Positions 1 to 8,376 of a stretch of 64,000 bases of DNA are shown in pieces (within the stretch, counting starts at the first letter, position 1; each line of letters starts with the position of its first letter). The position numbers and the translations under genes are program-made. The DNA comes from Rhodocytophaga aerolata (lineage in GTDB: Bacteria; Bacteroidota; Bacteroidia; Cytophagales; 172606-1), in contig NZ_JAUKPO010000005.1 in NCBI RefSeq assembly GCF_030503435.1, positions 124,001-188,000 of the forward strand. Reading direction: 5' to 3'. The notes beneath the pieces are model-generated. The model was not told where the DNA came from. It worked only from the letters and a program-made list of their open reading frames with translations, and did no database searches.

Positions 1-1
1 T

Positions 2-163
2 AATCAACGGGTGTATCAAAGTATACTGGATCTGTCTACGTTGCCTGCCGGAGCGCATGAGGTAAGAGTAGAAAAAGTGTTAGCCAGGCAATCCATACTG
101 AATTTAACGACCGAGGTAAGATTACGGAAAAACTGGGCAAAGTTCAGCTTTATTAAACGATAG
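2..163 (+). CDS. C-terminal end of an unidentified protein (partial)
   Basis: An open frame enters from the left edge (first full codon at 2) and runs 53 codons to a TAG at 161-163. The visible residues (for example LDLSTLPAGAHEVRVEK and LRKNWAKFSFIKR) read like the last strands of a beta-sandwich domain, but I do not recognise the family. It is followed 26 bp later by a hairpin that would end its transcript and converges on the ABC exporter gene. The reading frame is uninterrupted and ends just before a good terminator, so a real gene end is likely. Its function cannot be given. Confidence 0.55.
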   Translation, partial: NQRVYQSILDLSTLPAGAHEVRVEKVLARQSILNLTTEVRLRKNWAKFSFIKR

Positions 164-189
164 AATTTTTCCGGCTCACCAACTTACAT

Positions 190-225
190 AACAAAAAAGG
201 CAAGCTATCTGCTTGCTTTTTTGTT
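190..225. terminator. Bidirectional intrinsic terminator
   Basis: An A-rich/T-rich stem (AACAAAAAAG, a one-base bulge, then CAAGC, pairing with GCTTGCTTTTTTGTT) with a five-base loop lies between two convergent genes. T tracts on both strands allow it to serve both sides. Confidence 0.75.
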
Positions 226-2038
226 AATCTATTTCGAATTGAAGCTTGACTAAGTTATGATATAAGCCTTCTTCCACTTGTACCAACTCTTCATGCGTAC
301 CAGACTCTCTAATGCGGCCTTCGCTGATTACATAAATATGATCTACTTTGCGGATAGTTGCCAGCCGGTGAGCAATAATAATGGTAGTGCGGCCTTTCAT
401 TAAGGTATCCAGTGCCTCCTGTACCAGTTTCTCTGATTCAGCATCCAGGGAGCTGGTAGCCTCGTCCAGAATAAGTATGGCCGGATCTTTTAGTATAGCT
501 CTGGCAATGGCAATGCGTTGCCGCTGGCCACCTGAAAGTTTAACACCCCGTTCACCCACCAATGTCTGCATGCCTTCCGGAAAAGATTGAATAAAGTCCA
601 GGGCATTGGCTTTGCGGGCAGCTTGTAGTATTTCTTCATCTGTAGCATCTGGCTTGCCATAAGCAATATTCTCTTTAATGGAACCGCCAAACAGAATGAC
701 TTCCTGGGGTACAATACCAATATTTTGCCGCAGTTGTAAAATATCGAATTGCCGGATATCTTTTCCATCCACAATAATCCCTCCTCGCTCGGTAGTATAA
801 TAACGCAACAAGAGCTGCACAATAGTAGATTTACCTGCGCCACTATAGCCAACCAAGGCAATCTTTTGTCCGGCACCTATCTCAAAACTAATATCTTTCA
901 ACACATCTATATCCTGGCGGGTCGGGTAGGCAAAGGTTACATTCCGGAAAGCTATATCCCCATAAATTTTCTGAGTCGACCTGTCGGCTACTGGCAGCGG
1001 CTTACTTACTTCCACTTCTTCGCGTAGAATCTCCCGGATTCGTTCTGAAGCGCCAATGGCTTTTTGTACTTGAGCATATAAGTCTCCCATCCCTCCTACA
1101 GCACCGCCGATAAAGGCCGTGTATAAAATAAAAGTAGTTAATTGCCCTACTGTTAGCACATCTTCTTCCAGTAACGTAGCGCCATACCATAATACGCCTA
1201 CAATACCTCCAAATATGGCCATAATAATAAATGAATTAAAAGCACCTCTATACCGGGCAGCCTTTAAAGCATTAGCAATTACTTTCTCCAGAGCCGTATC
1301 GTAGCGCTTAATTTCATAATATTCATTGGTAAATGCCTTTACCACATGAATAGATTGCATGGTTTCTTCCACTACCACATTGGCATTAGCCAGTTCGTCT
1401 TGCGCCTTGCGGGAAAGCTTCCGGATAAACTTGCCAAACATTACTGCGCCAATAACTAATACCGGAAAAGTAGAAAGCATAAATACTGTTAATTCCGGAA
1501 ATAAGGTAAAAATGATTGTTATCCCGACAATGAGGGTAATAATCTGCCTGATAATTTCAGCCAGGGTAAAGGAAAGTACATCCTGCAGTTGACTGATATC
1601 CGAGGTAAGTCGGCTTACTAATTCGCCTACCCTTCTTTTTTCAAAAAATGGCAATGGTAAGGTAATAATCTTGCTGTATACGGCAATGCGGATATCGCGC
1701 ATGGAGCGTTCGCTTACTTTGGCAAATAACGTAACCCTGAAAAATGAGAACGTACTTTGCACCACAAATACAGCTACTAAGGCGAGTGCTACCTGTGAAA
1801 CAGAAAATTCCACTCTGTTTTCAGCCGCATCTATCAGCATCCCGGCAAACCGGGGAAATATAAGAGTTGTTAAGGAGGATAATACCAGGAAAATCAGACC
1901 GGCTATAAAGGTGCCTTTGTAGGGTAATACAAATCTAAAAAGTTCGCTCGCCTGTCTTAATGACTCTTTCGTGATTTTGGTTTTGGTGTTCTCTTCCGGC
2001 TGTCCATTGCTTCTGTCACCGGATCTTCTTTTTGCCAT
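224..2038 (-). CDS. ABC exporter, MsbA-type half-transporter (TMD-NBD fusion)
   Basis: A 604-residue inner-membrane exporter half that should work as a dimer. The N-terminal ~330 residues carry about six hydrophobic segments (ABC_membrane type I exporter fold). The nucleotide-binding domain has Walker A GYSGAGKST (397-405), signature LSGGQ (501-505), Walker B ILILD with the catalytic glutamate at 526 (DEATSSLD), and the switch histidine in IIAHR. All ATPase residues are canonical, unlike the second exporter of this window at 41717-43501. The substrate cannot be read from sequence; lipid, lipid-A precursor or drug export are the family roles. It lies 102 bp downstream of gldB on the same strand, but I see no functional link to gliding. 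Confidence 0.9.
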   Translation of the reverse strand: MAKRRSGDRSNGQPEENTKTKITKESLRQASELFRFVLPYKGTFIAGLIFLVLSSLTTLIFPRFAGMLIDAAENRVEFSVSQVALALVAVFVVQSTFSFFRVTLFAKVSERSMRDIRIAVYSKIITLPLPFFEKRRVGELVSRLTSDISQLQDVLSFTLAEIIRQIITLIVGITIIFTLFPELTVFMLSTFPVLVIGAVMFGKFIRKLSRKAQDELANANVVVEETMQSIHVVKAFTNEYYEIKRYDTALEKVIANALKAARYRGAFNSFIIMAIFGGIVGVLWYGATLLEEDVLTVGQLTTFILYTAFIGGAVGGMGDLYAQVQKAIGASERIREILREEVEVSKPLPVADRSTQKIYGDIAFRNVTFAYPTRQDIDVLKDISFEIGAGQKIALVGYSGAGKSTIVQLLLRYYTTERGGIIVDGKDIRQFDILQLRQNIGIVPQEVILFGGSIKENIAYGKPDATDEEILQAARKANALDFIQSFPEGMQTLVGERGVKLSGGQRQRIAIARAILKDPAILILDEATSSLDAESEKLVQEALDTLMKGRTTIIIAHRLATIRKVDHIYVISEGRIRESGTHEELVQVEEGLYHNLVKLQFEID

Positions 2039-2140
2039 CTCGTGAATATTATTAACACCGTTAGTCTTATAGTAGACGTATGGTATGGTAGTTTATTTTA
2101 TTAATATTTTCTGCTCTACGTGAACAGCAATGCTTACTTA

Positions 2141-3124
2141 CTAACTTTTGCCCTTATATTTCGATTGCACAAAAATGGTTTGTGCATTATCTGTCTTCAT
2201 TAACTTTTGCAACGGTATTTTTTGCTCACGCATATACGCTTTCACTATTTCCCATCCCAGCCAGCGGCCTATGGCTCCGGGTGCTTTGGCACCAATTTCG
2301 GCAGTGTAGGGCCTGGGGTCTACATATCTGGTTTTTGTGAAGTAGCTCGTTTCATATAACAATTTTTTCTCTACAAAGTGCCCCCAAATCACATCTCTAT
2401 TTTCATCCGATTGTGTCATTTGTTCAGCCGTATATTCCAGCAACAGGCTATCGTTCACCTGAGGCAGCATATAGCTGGTAAACTCATACGATTTGCCATA
2501 ATAAATCATATCGCTAAGCAACGATTTGTCCTGGGGATTTACCTGGTTGTATTGCTGCGACAGCAGCAAAATAACTTTGGGAACAATATATTCAGGTTGA
2601 AAAGTGCGGAGAATATAGGTTGGCGCATCTGGGCGGAAAGAGGCTTTATCACCTATAAAATAATCCAGGCCAATTACTATAACACTATCTGTCACCAGTA
2701 AATCTCTTCCAAATCCGGTAACAATTGTTTGAACAGCCGGCGTTTTAAATTCGGGATAATAGTGCTTGATATGCTTAAAAGCGGTAACAAACTGATTCTG
2801 CAGGTTGCTTAGGTTACCAAATTTTTGCTGGCTTTCCTGATATAATTTCTGCAGTCCTTCGTTCTGAATTAACTGAAAAAGCTTAGTTACTTTGGCTGAA
2901 TCTGGTGTTCCTTCAGGAAAAGGCAGAAAATACTCGGCAACTAGTTTATTTTCTTGTAAAAAACTTTTTATTTCGCCTGTGGATTTTGCGCTGAAAAGTT
3001 TTTGTTCCAGCCGTTCGAAAGTTACATCTATATTTACCTGGGAAACATCTATTTCTTTTTCTGATTGAGTTGTACAAGAGGTAAAAAGTGCAAAAACCAG
3101 AAAAAGATAAACCAAATATTTCAT
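2141..3124 (-). CDS. gldB: GldB, gliding motility lipoprotein
   Basis: A 327-residue protein matching GldB, an essential lipoprotein of Bacteroidota gliding motility and T9SS function. The start at 3124 gives a lipoprotein signal MKYLVYLFLVFALFTSC with the acylated cysteine at residue 17. A longer in-frame extension to 3343 would bury that signal and run across the -7 element at 3161-3168 and the divergent gene, so I rejected it. The C-terminus shows the conserved GldB block (GAIGRWLGWEIVKAYM, ending QSKYKGKS). The protein is expected to be anchored in a membrane facing the periplasm; its exact biochemical role is unknown in the literature. It is divergent from the porin-like gene at 3168. 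Confidence 0.93.
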   Translation of the reverse strand: MKYLVYLFLVFALFTSCTTQSEKEIDVSQVNIDVTFERLEQKLFSAKSTGEIKSFLQENKLVAEYFLPFPEGTPDSAKVTKLFQLIQNEGLQKLYQESQQKFGNLSNLQNQFVTAFKHIKHYYPEFKTPAVQTIVTGFGRDLLVTDSVIVIGLDYFIGDKASFRPDAPTYILRTFQPEYIVPKVILLLSQQYNQVNPQDKSLLSDMIYYGKSYEFTSYMLPQVNDSLLLEYTAEQMTQSDENRDVIWGHFVEKKLLYETSYFTKTRYVDPRPYTAEIGAKAPGAIGRWLGWEIVKAYMREQKIPLQKLMKTDNAQTIFVQSKYKGKS

Positions 3125-3160
3125 TCTATCCGTTAAACTGAAAATACATACCACAATTCG

Positions 3161-3168
3161 CAAAATTA
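3161..3168 (-). promoter_or_regulatory. Candidate -7 element for gldB
   Basis: TAATTTTG on the minus strand matches the Bacteroidota TAnnTTTG -7 consensus. It would start a transcript about 30 nt upstream of the gldB ATG at 3124. No clear TTG -33 element is seen. Confidence 0.4.
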
Positions 3169-3860
3169 TGAAAAAAATCGCATTACTGTCTTTATTTTGT
3201 CTTATTTCCATAGCAGGATTCTCACAAGTAAAATTAGGTCTGCGGGTAGCCCCGAACATCTCTCTCAACAGCGTAAATAGTGAAGGTATATATAATGATC
3301 TTGAGAAAGATGGCTCATCGTTACGGTTCAGTGCCGGACCCATAGCTGATTTTTTCTTTGCCGATAACTATGCCTTTACTACTGGTCTCTGGTATACGGT
3401 AAAACGGGTTGGCCTTTCTGGAACGGTACCAGCAAATGACGACTCAGGAGCGCAAATTTCAGCGAAGTCTTTATATAATATTCAATATCTGCAGTTGCCA
3501 GTAGGCTTAAAGTTGTTTACCAATGAGGTTGCCCCGGACATACGGATCTTTTTTACGCTGGGTGGCACGTTAGATTTAAAACTGGCTGAGAAACAAAAGG
3601 ACGAAGCCAATAACTTTTTGTACCGGGAAGCACGCAATTCCGACAGAAAAGCATTTAAACCTGTTGACGCTGGCATACTATTCGGAGCTGGTGCAGAATT
3701 GGTAATGGGGGCAAATACCGTATTGTTTGGAGGATTGAACTATAATCGGGGCTTAGTAAATAGCTTAGGCAGAGTAGAGTATCCATCCGGAAGCCGCATA
3801 GTAGATGATGTGAGGCTGACAAACAGTTATTTTTCTTTAGAAGTAGGCCTTAAATTTTAA
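3168..3860 (+). CDS. Outer-membrane beta-barrel protein (porin family)
   Basis: A 230-residue protein with a cleavable signal peptide (MKKIALLSLFCLISIAGFSQ) followed by alternating strands such as VKLGLRVAPNISLN and a terminal strand YFSLEVGLKF ending in phenylalanine. This is the pattern of the small eight-strand outer-membrane barrels that are abundant in Bacteroidota (OMP_b-brl family). The family has no single known function; T9SS or gliding involvement is not implied. It is divergent from gldB with 43 bp between the start codons, and its transcript would end at the hairpin 3873-3911. Confidence 0.8.
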   Translation: MKKIALLSLFCLISIAGFSQVKLGLRVAPNISLNSVNSEGIYNDLEKDGSSLRFSAGPIADFFFADNYAFTTGLWYTVKRVGLSGTVPANDDSGAQISAKSLYNIQYLQLPVGLKLFTNEVAPDIRIFFTLGGTLDLKLAEKQKDEANNFLYREARNSDRKAFKPVDAGILFGAGAELVMGANTVLFGGLNYNRGLVNSLGRVEYPSGSRIVDDVRLTNSYFSLEVGLKF

Positions 3861-3872
3861 GGAAAGCCTATA

Positions 3873-3911
3873 ATTAAAAAAGGCAGGTTTATGAACCTGC
3901 CTTTTTTAATT
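3873..3911. terminator. Bidirectional intrinsic terminator
   Basis: A perfect inverted repeat (TTAAAAAAGGCAGGTT pairing with AACCTGCCTTTTTTAA) around a four-base loop lies between the porin-like gene and the convergent RNase gene. T runs on both strands suit both directions. Confidence 0.85.
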
Positions 3912-3924
3912 TGGAAGCAAAGGC

Positions 3925-5493
3925 TTATATAACTTCTGCTGGTAAAATTTCTATATCTTCGCCCATTTGGTTCTTGAAATGAAACTCTGTGATACCTAAA
4001 GAAGTATCTTTCACTACCTTCACCCACCGTTTATACTTCATAAACCATTTCATTCTTCTGGAAGGGAATCCCTGAACAAAATAGGCATATAAATAAGGAT
4101 GCAGTACAATGCTAATGTCTCTTTCGTTCTGCTTACTCAGCATATAATCCAGGTTAGACTCTATTAAGTCGGCTACCAGAATGCTGGCTGTAATTTTACC
4201 AGTGCCGCCGCAGGTTGGGCAAACTTCTCCGGTGGTAATATTTACTTCCGGCCTCACCCGCTGACGGGTAATTTGCATCAGGCCAAACTTGGTTAGCGGG
4301 AGTACCGTAAACTTGGACCGGTCGTTTTTCATCTCATCCTTCATTTTCTCATAAATCAGGCGCTTATTTTCCGCCTTTTTCATGTCAATGAAGTCCACGA
4401 CTATAATGCCGCCCATATCGCGTACGCGTAGCTGCCTGGCTATTTCTTTGGCGGCTTCCATATTTACGTTGAAAGCAGTAGTTTCCTGGTCGCTTTCTAC
4501 ATTGGATTTATTGCCGCTGTTTACATCTATTACGTGCAGAGCCTCGGTATGCTCAATAATTACGTATCCGCCGCCTGGTAAGCTTACAGATCTGCCAAAA
4601 ACAGATTTTAACTGCTTTTCTATACCAAAGTTTTCGAATATTTTGGTTTTGCCGTTATATAGCTTCAGTATTCTTTCTTTATCAGGAGCAATGGTGCGGA
4701 TGTACGACCTTATTTCATCATACATTTCTTTGTCGTCCACAGAAATACTGTCGAAGCTTTCATTCAGCATATCCCGTAGAATAGAGGAAGCACGGCCCAT
4801 TTCGCCGATTATTTTTTCACGGGGCTTGGCACTCCGTAAAGTTTTAAAGCCTTGCTCCCATTTTTCCAGCAAATTGGTTAGGTCCCGGTCGAGTTCGGCT
4901 ACATCTTTGCCCTCTGCTACGGTTCGGACGATAATGCCGAAATTTTGTGGTTTAATGGAATTAAGTAGCCGCGCCAGACGCTGCCGCTCTTCTTTATCGG
5001 TAATTTTTTTAGATATGTTTACTGAACTGGAAAAAGGAACCAGAACAATATACCGGCCGGCAATGGAAATTTCACACGACAACCGGGGGCCTTTGGTAGA
5101 TATAGGTTCTTTTACAACCTGTACTAAGATCGGGCTATTTTTACTCAATACCTGAGAGATCTTACCCAGCTTATCAATTTCAGGCTCTAGTGGAAAACCA
5201 TTCAGTTTGTGGGTGGTAATACGTTTGGCTAAAACGTCTTTCGTATACTTGTTCAGCGAGTTAATATTTGGTCCCAGGTCCAGGTAATGCAGAAAGGCAT
5301 CTTTTTCATAGCCTATGTCAATAAATGCAGCATTTAACCCCGGAACAAGTTTCCGGACGGTACCTAAATATATATCCCCTACTGTAAAGTTATTCTCACT
5401 TTGTTCTACATGGTATTCAACAAGCCTTTTATCTTGCAATAAGGCTATTCTCTCACCTTTTTGAGTAGAATTGATTACTAATTCGTTACTCAA
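3925..5493 (-). CDS. rng: Ribonuclease E/G family endoribonuclease
   Basis: A 522-residue endoribonuclease of the Rne/Rng family that cuts single-stranded RNA in mRNA turnover and rRNA processing. An S1-type RNA-binding domain lies around residues 37-130 (VGDIYLGTVRKLVPGLNAAFIDIG). The catalytic domain has the two metal-binding aspartates in VIDVNSGNKS (D323) and VVDFIDMKK (D367), and the zinc-link motif CPTCGGTGK has cysteines 425 and 428. It lacks the long C-terminal degradosome scaffold of E. coli RNase E, so it has RNase G-like architecture. The neighbourhood with HU and mutY is the usual one in Bacteroidota. A hairpin at 5540-5560 lies in its leader. Confidence 0.93.
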   Translation of the reverse strand: MSNELVINSTQKGERIALLQDKRLVEYHVEQSENNFTVGDIYLGTVRKLVPGLNAAFIDIGYEKDAFLHYLDLGPNINSLNKYTKDVLAKRITTHKLNGFPLEPEIDKLGKISQVLSKNSPILVQVVKEPISTKGPRLSCEISIAGRYIVLVPFSSSVNISKKITDKEERQRLARLLNSIKPQNFGIIVRTVAEGKDVAELDRDLTNLLEKWEQGFKTLRSAKPREKIIGEMGRASSILRDMLNESFDSISVDDKEMYDEIRSYIRTIAPDKERILKLYNGKTKIFENFGIEKQLKSVFGRSVSLPGGGYVIIEHTEALHVIDVNSGNKSNVESDQETTAFNVNMEAAKEIARQLRVRDMGGIIVVDFIDMKKAENKRLIYEKMKDEMKNDRSKFTVLPLTKFGLMQITRQRVRPEVNITTGEVCPTCGGTGKITASILVADLIESNLDYMLSKQNERDISIVLHPYLYAYFVQGFPSRRMKWFMKYKRWVKVVKDTSLGITEFHFKNQMGEDIEILPAEVI

Positions 5494-5539
5494 GATTTCT
5501 CAACGGTTATAAATGATAAATAGACACACTAAATCAGTG

Positions 5540-5560
5540 CTAACAAGTTGCTGTTGTTAG
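5540..5560 (-). other. Hairpin in the RNase E/G gene leader
   Basis: CTAACAA and TTGTTAG form a seven-base-pair stem with a seven-base loop, 47-67 nt upstream of the rng start codon. No T tract follows, so it does not look like a terminator. E. coli rne autoregulates through leader hairpins; a similar role here is only a suggestion. Confidence 0.3.
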
Positions 5561-5580
5561 GAATGGAGGGAATTAAAACA

Positions 5581-5612
5581 AAAAATACTTCCTGACCGAA
5601 TATCAGGAAGTA
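5581..5612 (-). terminator. Intrinsic terminator after the HU/TPR/ribosomal-protein genes
   Basis: A ten-base-pair stem (TACTTCCTGA with TCAGGAAGTA, seven-base loop) is followed on the minus strand by TTTTT. It lies just past the stop codon of the 29-residue gene. Confidence 0.8.
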
Positions 5613-5620
5613 AACTCAGG

Positions 5621-5710
5621 TTATTTCTTCTTGTGTCTATTTTTTCTTAACCGTTTCTTTCTTTTGTGGGTAGCAATTTTATGTCTTTTTCTTTTTTTAC
5701 CGCAAGGCAT
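5621..5710 (-). CDS. 29-residue basic protein, AURKAIP1/COX24-type small ribosomal protein
   Basis: A 30-codon ORF encodes a peptide that begins MPCGKKRKRHK and ends KNRHKKK, with well over half lysine, arginine or histidine. The pattern matches the tiny Bacteroidota proteins annotated as AURKAIP1/COX24-domain proteins, related to mitochondrial mS38 and the mycobacterial small-subunit protein bS22, which sit at the decoding-site end of helix 44. It lies 25 bp downstream of the TPR gene on the same strand, directly before a terminator, as the last gene of the HU-TPR transcript. It is easily missed because of its length. The identification rests on family memory and composition; the coding status is strong. 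Confidence 0.8.
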   Translation of the reverse strand: MPCGKKRKRHKIATHKRKKRLRKNRHKKK

Positions 5711-5735
5711 ACGAGTAATGTTTTAATGTGAAATA

Positions 5736-6557
5736 CTACTTTAACTTCTTTAAATATTCGTCAACCGTGGCTTGTACAGCCGGGTCAGTGTTTGTCTTTT
5801 TTACTTCCTGTAGCAACGCTTTAGCTTCTGATCCATGTCCGGATTCAGCATAGCTGATGCCAAGATAAAACTTAGCCTGGTCATTTTCCGGATGAGCTTT
5901 TAGTACCTGTTCAAACCGCTCAATGGCTTTATCGTACTGACCAGATTGCATAGATAGCAAACCCATATTAAAGGTTGCCCGTTCATGCGCCGGATCTTGC
6001 TGAAGAACCTCCCGCAGTAAGGCAATGCCCTGCATGGGGTTAGAAGAAGCAACATAGGTCATAGCCATATTGGCTTTTACATCCAGTTGATTGGGGTCTT
6101 TTTCCAAAACTTTCTGGTAAAAAGCCCTTGCTTTTTCTCCCATCTGGTTAGCCTTCTGGGGGTCTGTAGCAAAGCCGAAAGCATCATAATAACTATCTCC
6201 TGCGTTCGTCCAGCTTTCAAGGCCAGGATTTAATTCAGCTATGGCTTCCCGGTAGTGGGCTGCACTATCAAATAAGGAAGCACTTTTAAATACGCCTGCC
6301 AAAGAGTCTGCAAAAATAGTCTTTTTTTGATTATCTGCACTATTTACATAGGCTTTTCTCAGATCATTAATTGCAGCAATTTGCGCGGCATCCAGGTTAT
6401 TGGTATGCGTACTGGCACCCATATCAACTGTATTGGCAGCAGTTGCTTCTGCTGCCAATACAGTTGACTTGTCGCTTACGATAACTTTTGGCAAGCTGTA
6501 CATGCCAACAATAAGCCCCAGGGCAAGTACAATAATTGTTAGTTGCTGTTTATGCAT
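5736..6557 (-). CDS. Membrane-anchored TPR protein
   Basis: A 273-residue protein with an N-terminal hydrophobic segment (LTIIVLALGLIVGMYSLP, about residues 6-23), probably an uncleaved anchor, followed by a spacer and TPR units in the C-terminal half. Clear repeats are ARAFYQKVLEKDPNQLDVKA, ATFNMGLLSMQSGQYDKAIE with FEQVLKAHPENDQAK, and FYLGISYAESGHGSEA. TPR domains mediate protein contacts and no partner can be read from sequence. It lies 50 bp downstream of HU, separated from it by a 10-bp inverted repeat. A TPR protein next to HU and RNase G is a common Bacteroidota arrangement, but I know of no defined function. Confidence 0.85.
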   Translation of the reverse strand: MHKQQLTIIVLALGLIVGMYSLPKVIVSDKSTVLAAEATAANTVDMGASTHTNNLDAAQIAAINDLRKAYVNSADNQKKTIFADSLAGVFKSASLFDSAAHYREAIAELNPGLESWTNAGDSYYDAFGFATDPQKANQMGEKARAFYQKVLEKDPNQLDVKANMAMTYVASSNPMQGIALLREVLQQDPAHERATFNMGLLSMQSGQYDKAIERFEQVLKAHPENDQAKFYLGISYAESGHGSEAKALLQEVKKTNTDPAVQATVDEYLKKLK

Positions 6558-6567
6558 TAATGTTTGG

Positions 6568-6606
6568 TAATCTAAACCACTTAGGTACTACAGATCGTTT
6601 AGATTA
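6568..6606 (-). other. Inverted repeat between HU and the TPR gene
   Basis: TAATCTAAAC (6568-6577) and GTTTAGATTA (6597-6606) are perfect 10-bp inverted repeats with a 19-base gap, filling most of the space between the HU stop codon and the TPR start. No T run follows, so an mRNA processing or stability element is more likely than a terminator. Confidence 0.4.
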
Positions 6607-6607
6607 A

Positions 6608-6907
6608 TTAGCTTACTACTTTCAGTTTTTCACTGGATTTAATCTTTTCAACAAAAACCTTTGCAGGTTTAAAGCTGGGTACATAATGCTCATCAATCAC
6701 CATAGCTGTGTTTTTTGAGATATTACGGGCAATTTTCTTGGCTCTCTTTTTGTTTACAAAGCTGCCAAATCCGCGGACGTAAATATTTTCGCCTTTGGCC
6801 ATTGAGCTTTTTACTACATTGAAAAAAGCTTCGATGGTATGCTGCACGTCGGCTTTGTCAATACCAGTCTTTTCTGCTATCTCTGCAATTACTTCTGCTT
6901 TTGTCAC
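6608..6907 (-). CDS. HU/IHF family DNA-binding protein
   Basis: A 99-residue nucleoid protein of the HU/IHF family, which bends and compacts DNA as a dimer. The N-terminal helices (MTKAEVIAEIAEKTGIDKADV), the GENIYVRGFGSF segment and the beta-arm region with YVPSFKPAK (proline for intercalation) are all present. The length is close to the usual 90-100 residues, with a short extra C-terminal tail. It is the first gene of a minus-strand run (HU, TPR, small ribosomal protein) and is divergent from mutY. A TACCTTTG -7 element sits about 65 nt upstream. Whether it acts as HU or a specialised IHF-like protein cannot be told. Confidence 0.92.
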   Translation of the reverse strand: MTKAEVIAEIAEKTGIDKADVQHTIEAFFNVVKSSMAKGENIYVRGFGSFVNKKRAKKIARNISKNTAMVIDEHYVPSFKPAKVFVEKIKSSEKLKVVS

Positions 6908-6971
6908 TTTACTGAAATTTAAAAAGTTTCTATTATTTGATAAATTATCTACTTATTATTTTTTAGGACTA

Positions 6972-6979
6972 CAAAGGTA
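6972..6979 (-). promoter_or_regulatory. Candidate -7 element for HU
   Basis: TACCTTTG on the minus strand, followed by TAG, is the best-conserved form of the Bacteroidota -7 box. It would give a leader of about 60 nt before the HU ATG at 6907. Confidence 0.5.
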
Positions 6980-7182
6980 GGCCCCTTTTTCTAAATAAAA
7001 AATAGTTGCCCTAAAATATAATCCAATAATCTCTAGGCATATAGGACAAAATTTGTAATTTTTTTGTTCATTTTTTACAGGCCTTATGGGTAAAAACGCA
7101 TCAGTTTGTTCTGGTATACCTCCAATTAATTGAACGTTTTTACTTTCCTGTATAATCCCTGGATTATTTTTATTTTAACTTA

Positions 7183-8256
7183 TTGCACAACGAATTGGAT
7201 AAAAAAATAGTTGCCCACCGATTAATTAATTGGTACAACCACCATAAACGCGACCTGCCCTGGCGCCATACCACAAACCCTTACCTGATCTGGTTGTCCG
7301 AAGTAATTTTACAGCAGACCCGTGTAAAACAAGGCATGCCTTATTACCTGGCTTTCACCGAAAAATACCCAACCGTAGACGACTTAGCCTTGGCAGACGA
7401 ACGGGAGGTTTTACGGCTATGGCAGGGTTTAGGTTATTATGCCCGTGCCCGGAACATGCATGCCACTGCCAAACTGGTACATCAACAATACGGCGGAACT
7501 TTCCCGGATTCCTATGCAGGTTTGCTTCAGTTAAAAGGGATTGGGCCATACACGGCTGCAGCCATTGCTTCTTTTGCTTTCCGGGAGCCAGTGGCTGTAT
7601 TGGACGGAAATGTGTACCGGGTGCTTTCCCGTATTTTTGGTATTGACACAGATATTGCCAGCCATGCCGGAAAGAAGATATTTACTACGTTAGCAAACGA
7701 ATTAATTTCTCTGGAGCATCCGGATATATATAATCAGGCAATTATGGAGTTTGGGGCCATGCTCTGTACACCTGCCAAACCACAATGTATGTTTTGCCCG
7801 TTTAATGACGCATGTATTGCTTCCCTCACCGGCAGGCAGGAACAACTTCCGGTAAAGAGCAAAAAACTATCCGTTAAAGAACGTTTTTTTCATTACCTGG
7901 TGTTTACCTCAGGCAATGAAATAGCGCTCAAAGAACGGACTCACAAAGATATCTGGAGTGGTTTATACGATTTTTATTTGGTAGAGAAGGATGCATTTGT
8001 CGAAACTGACGAACTATTACAAGAGCTTTCACCAGAAATGGCTGGAGCTCTAGTGGTTGAAAAGAAATCTGCTGTGCACATACATGTGCTTAGTCACCAG
8101 CGGGTAAAGGCTAAGTTCTGGCAGGTAGCGGTTGCTGCAGAAGCAAAAGAAAAACTGGCTACAGATCTTGGTTTAACGTTTTTTACGCCAACAGAAACAG
8201 ACGATTTGCCCAAGCCAGTTTTGATAAATAATTATTTGAACGAATATATATTTTAG
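7183..8256 (+). CDS. mutY: A/G-specific adenine DNA glycosylase MutY
   Basis: A 357-residue base-excision repair enzyme that removes adenine mispaired with 8-oxoguanine. Catalytic Glu40 lies in SEVILQQT, the helix-hairpin-helix is LKGIGPYTAAA (117-127), and catalytic Asp141 is in VLDGNVYR. The [4Fe-4S] cluster cysteines 195, 202, 205 and 211 have the canonical C-X6-C-X2-C-X5-C spacing. The C-terminal MutT-like recognition domain follows. No ATG is available before residue 52, so initiation must be at TTG 7183 or the in-frame TTG at 7195. It is the first plus-strand gene of the mutY-ssb-gldE-gldD series known from gliding Bacteroidota. Confidence 0.95.
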   Translation: MHNELDKKIVAHRLINWYNHHKRDLPWRHTTNPYLIWLSEVILQQTRVKQGMPYYLAFTEKYPTVDDLALADEREVLRLWQGLGYYARARNMHATAKLVHQQYGGTFPDSYAGLLQLKGIGPYTAAAIASFAFREPVAVLDGNVYRVLSRIFGIDTDIASHAGKKIFTTLANELISLEHPDIYNQAIMEFGAMLCTPAKPQCMFCPFNDACIASLTGRQEQLPVKSKKLSVKERFFHYLVFTSGNEIALKERTHKDIWSGLYDFYLVEKDAFVETDELLQELSPEMAGALVVEKKSAVHIHVLSHQRVKAKFWQVAVAAEAKEKLATDLGLTFFTPTETDDLPKPVLINNYLNEYIF

Positions 8257-8376
8257 TTAATTTTATAAAATTCATTATGTTCACACCATATTTCCTGAGG
8301 ATACGCCTTATGGCTTTTTCAGGAATCTGGCAACACTTGTAAACACAGTTCATTCAAATTAAACAACAGAAGCATT

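Noticed and set aside
3125-3343. N-terminal extension of GldB
   Set aside because: It would place 73 extra residues before a perfect lipoprotein signal and overlaps the divergent gene and the promoter element.
4382-5155. 257-codon plus-strand ORF inside the RNase E/G gene
   Set aside because: Antisense shadow of a clearly conserved enzyme; no independent signal or motif.
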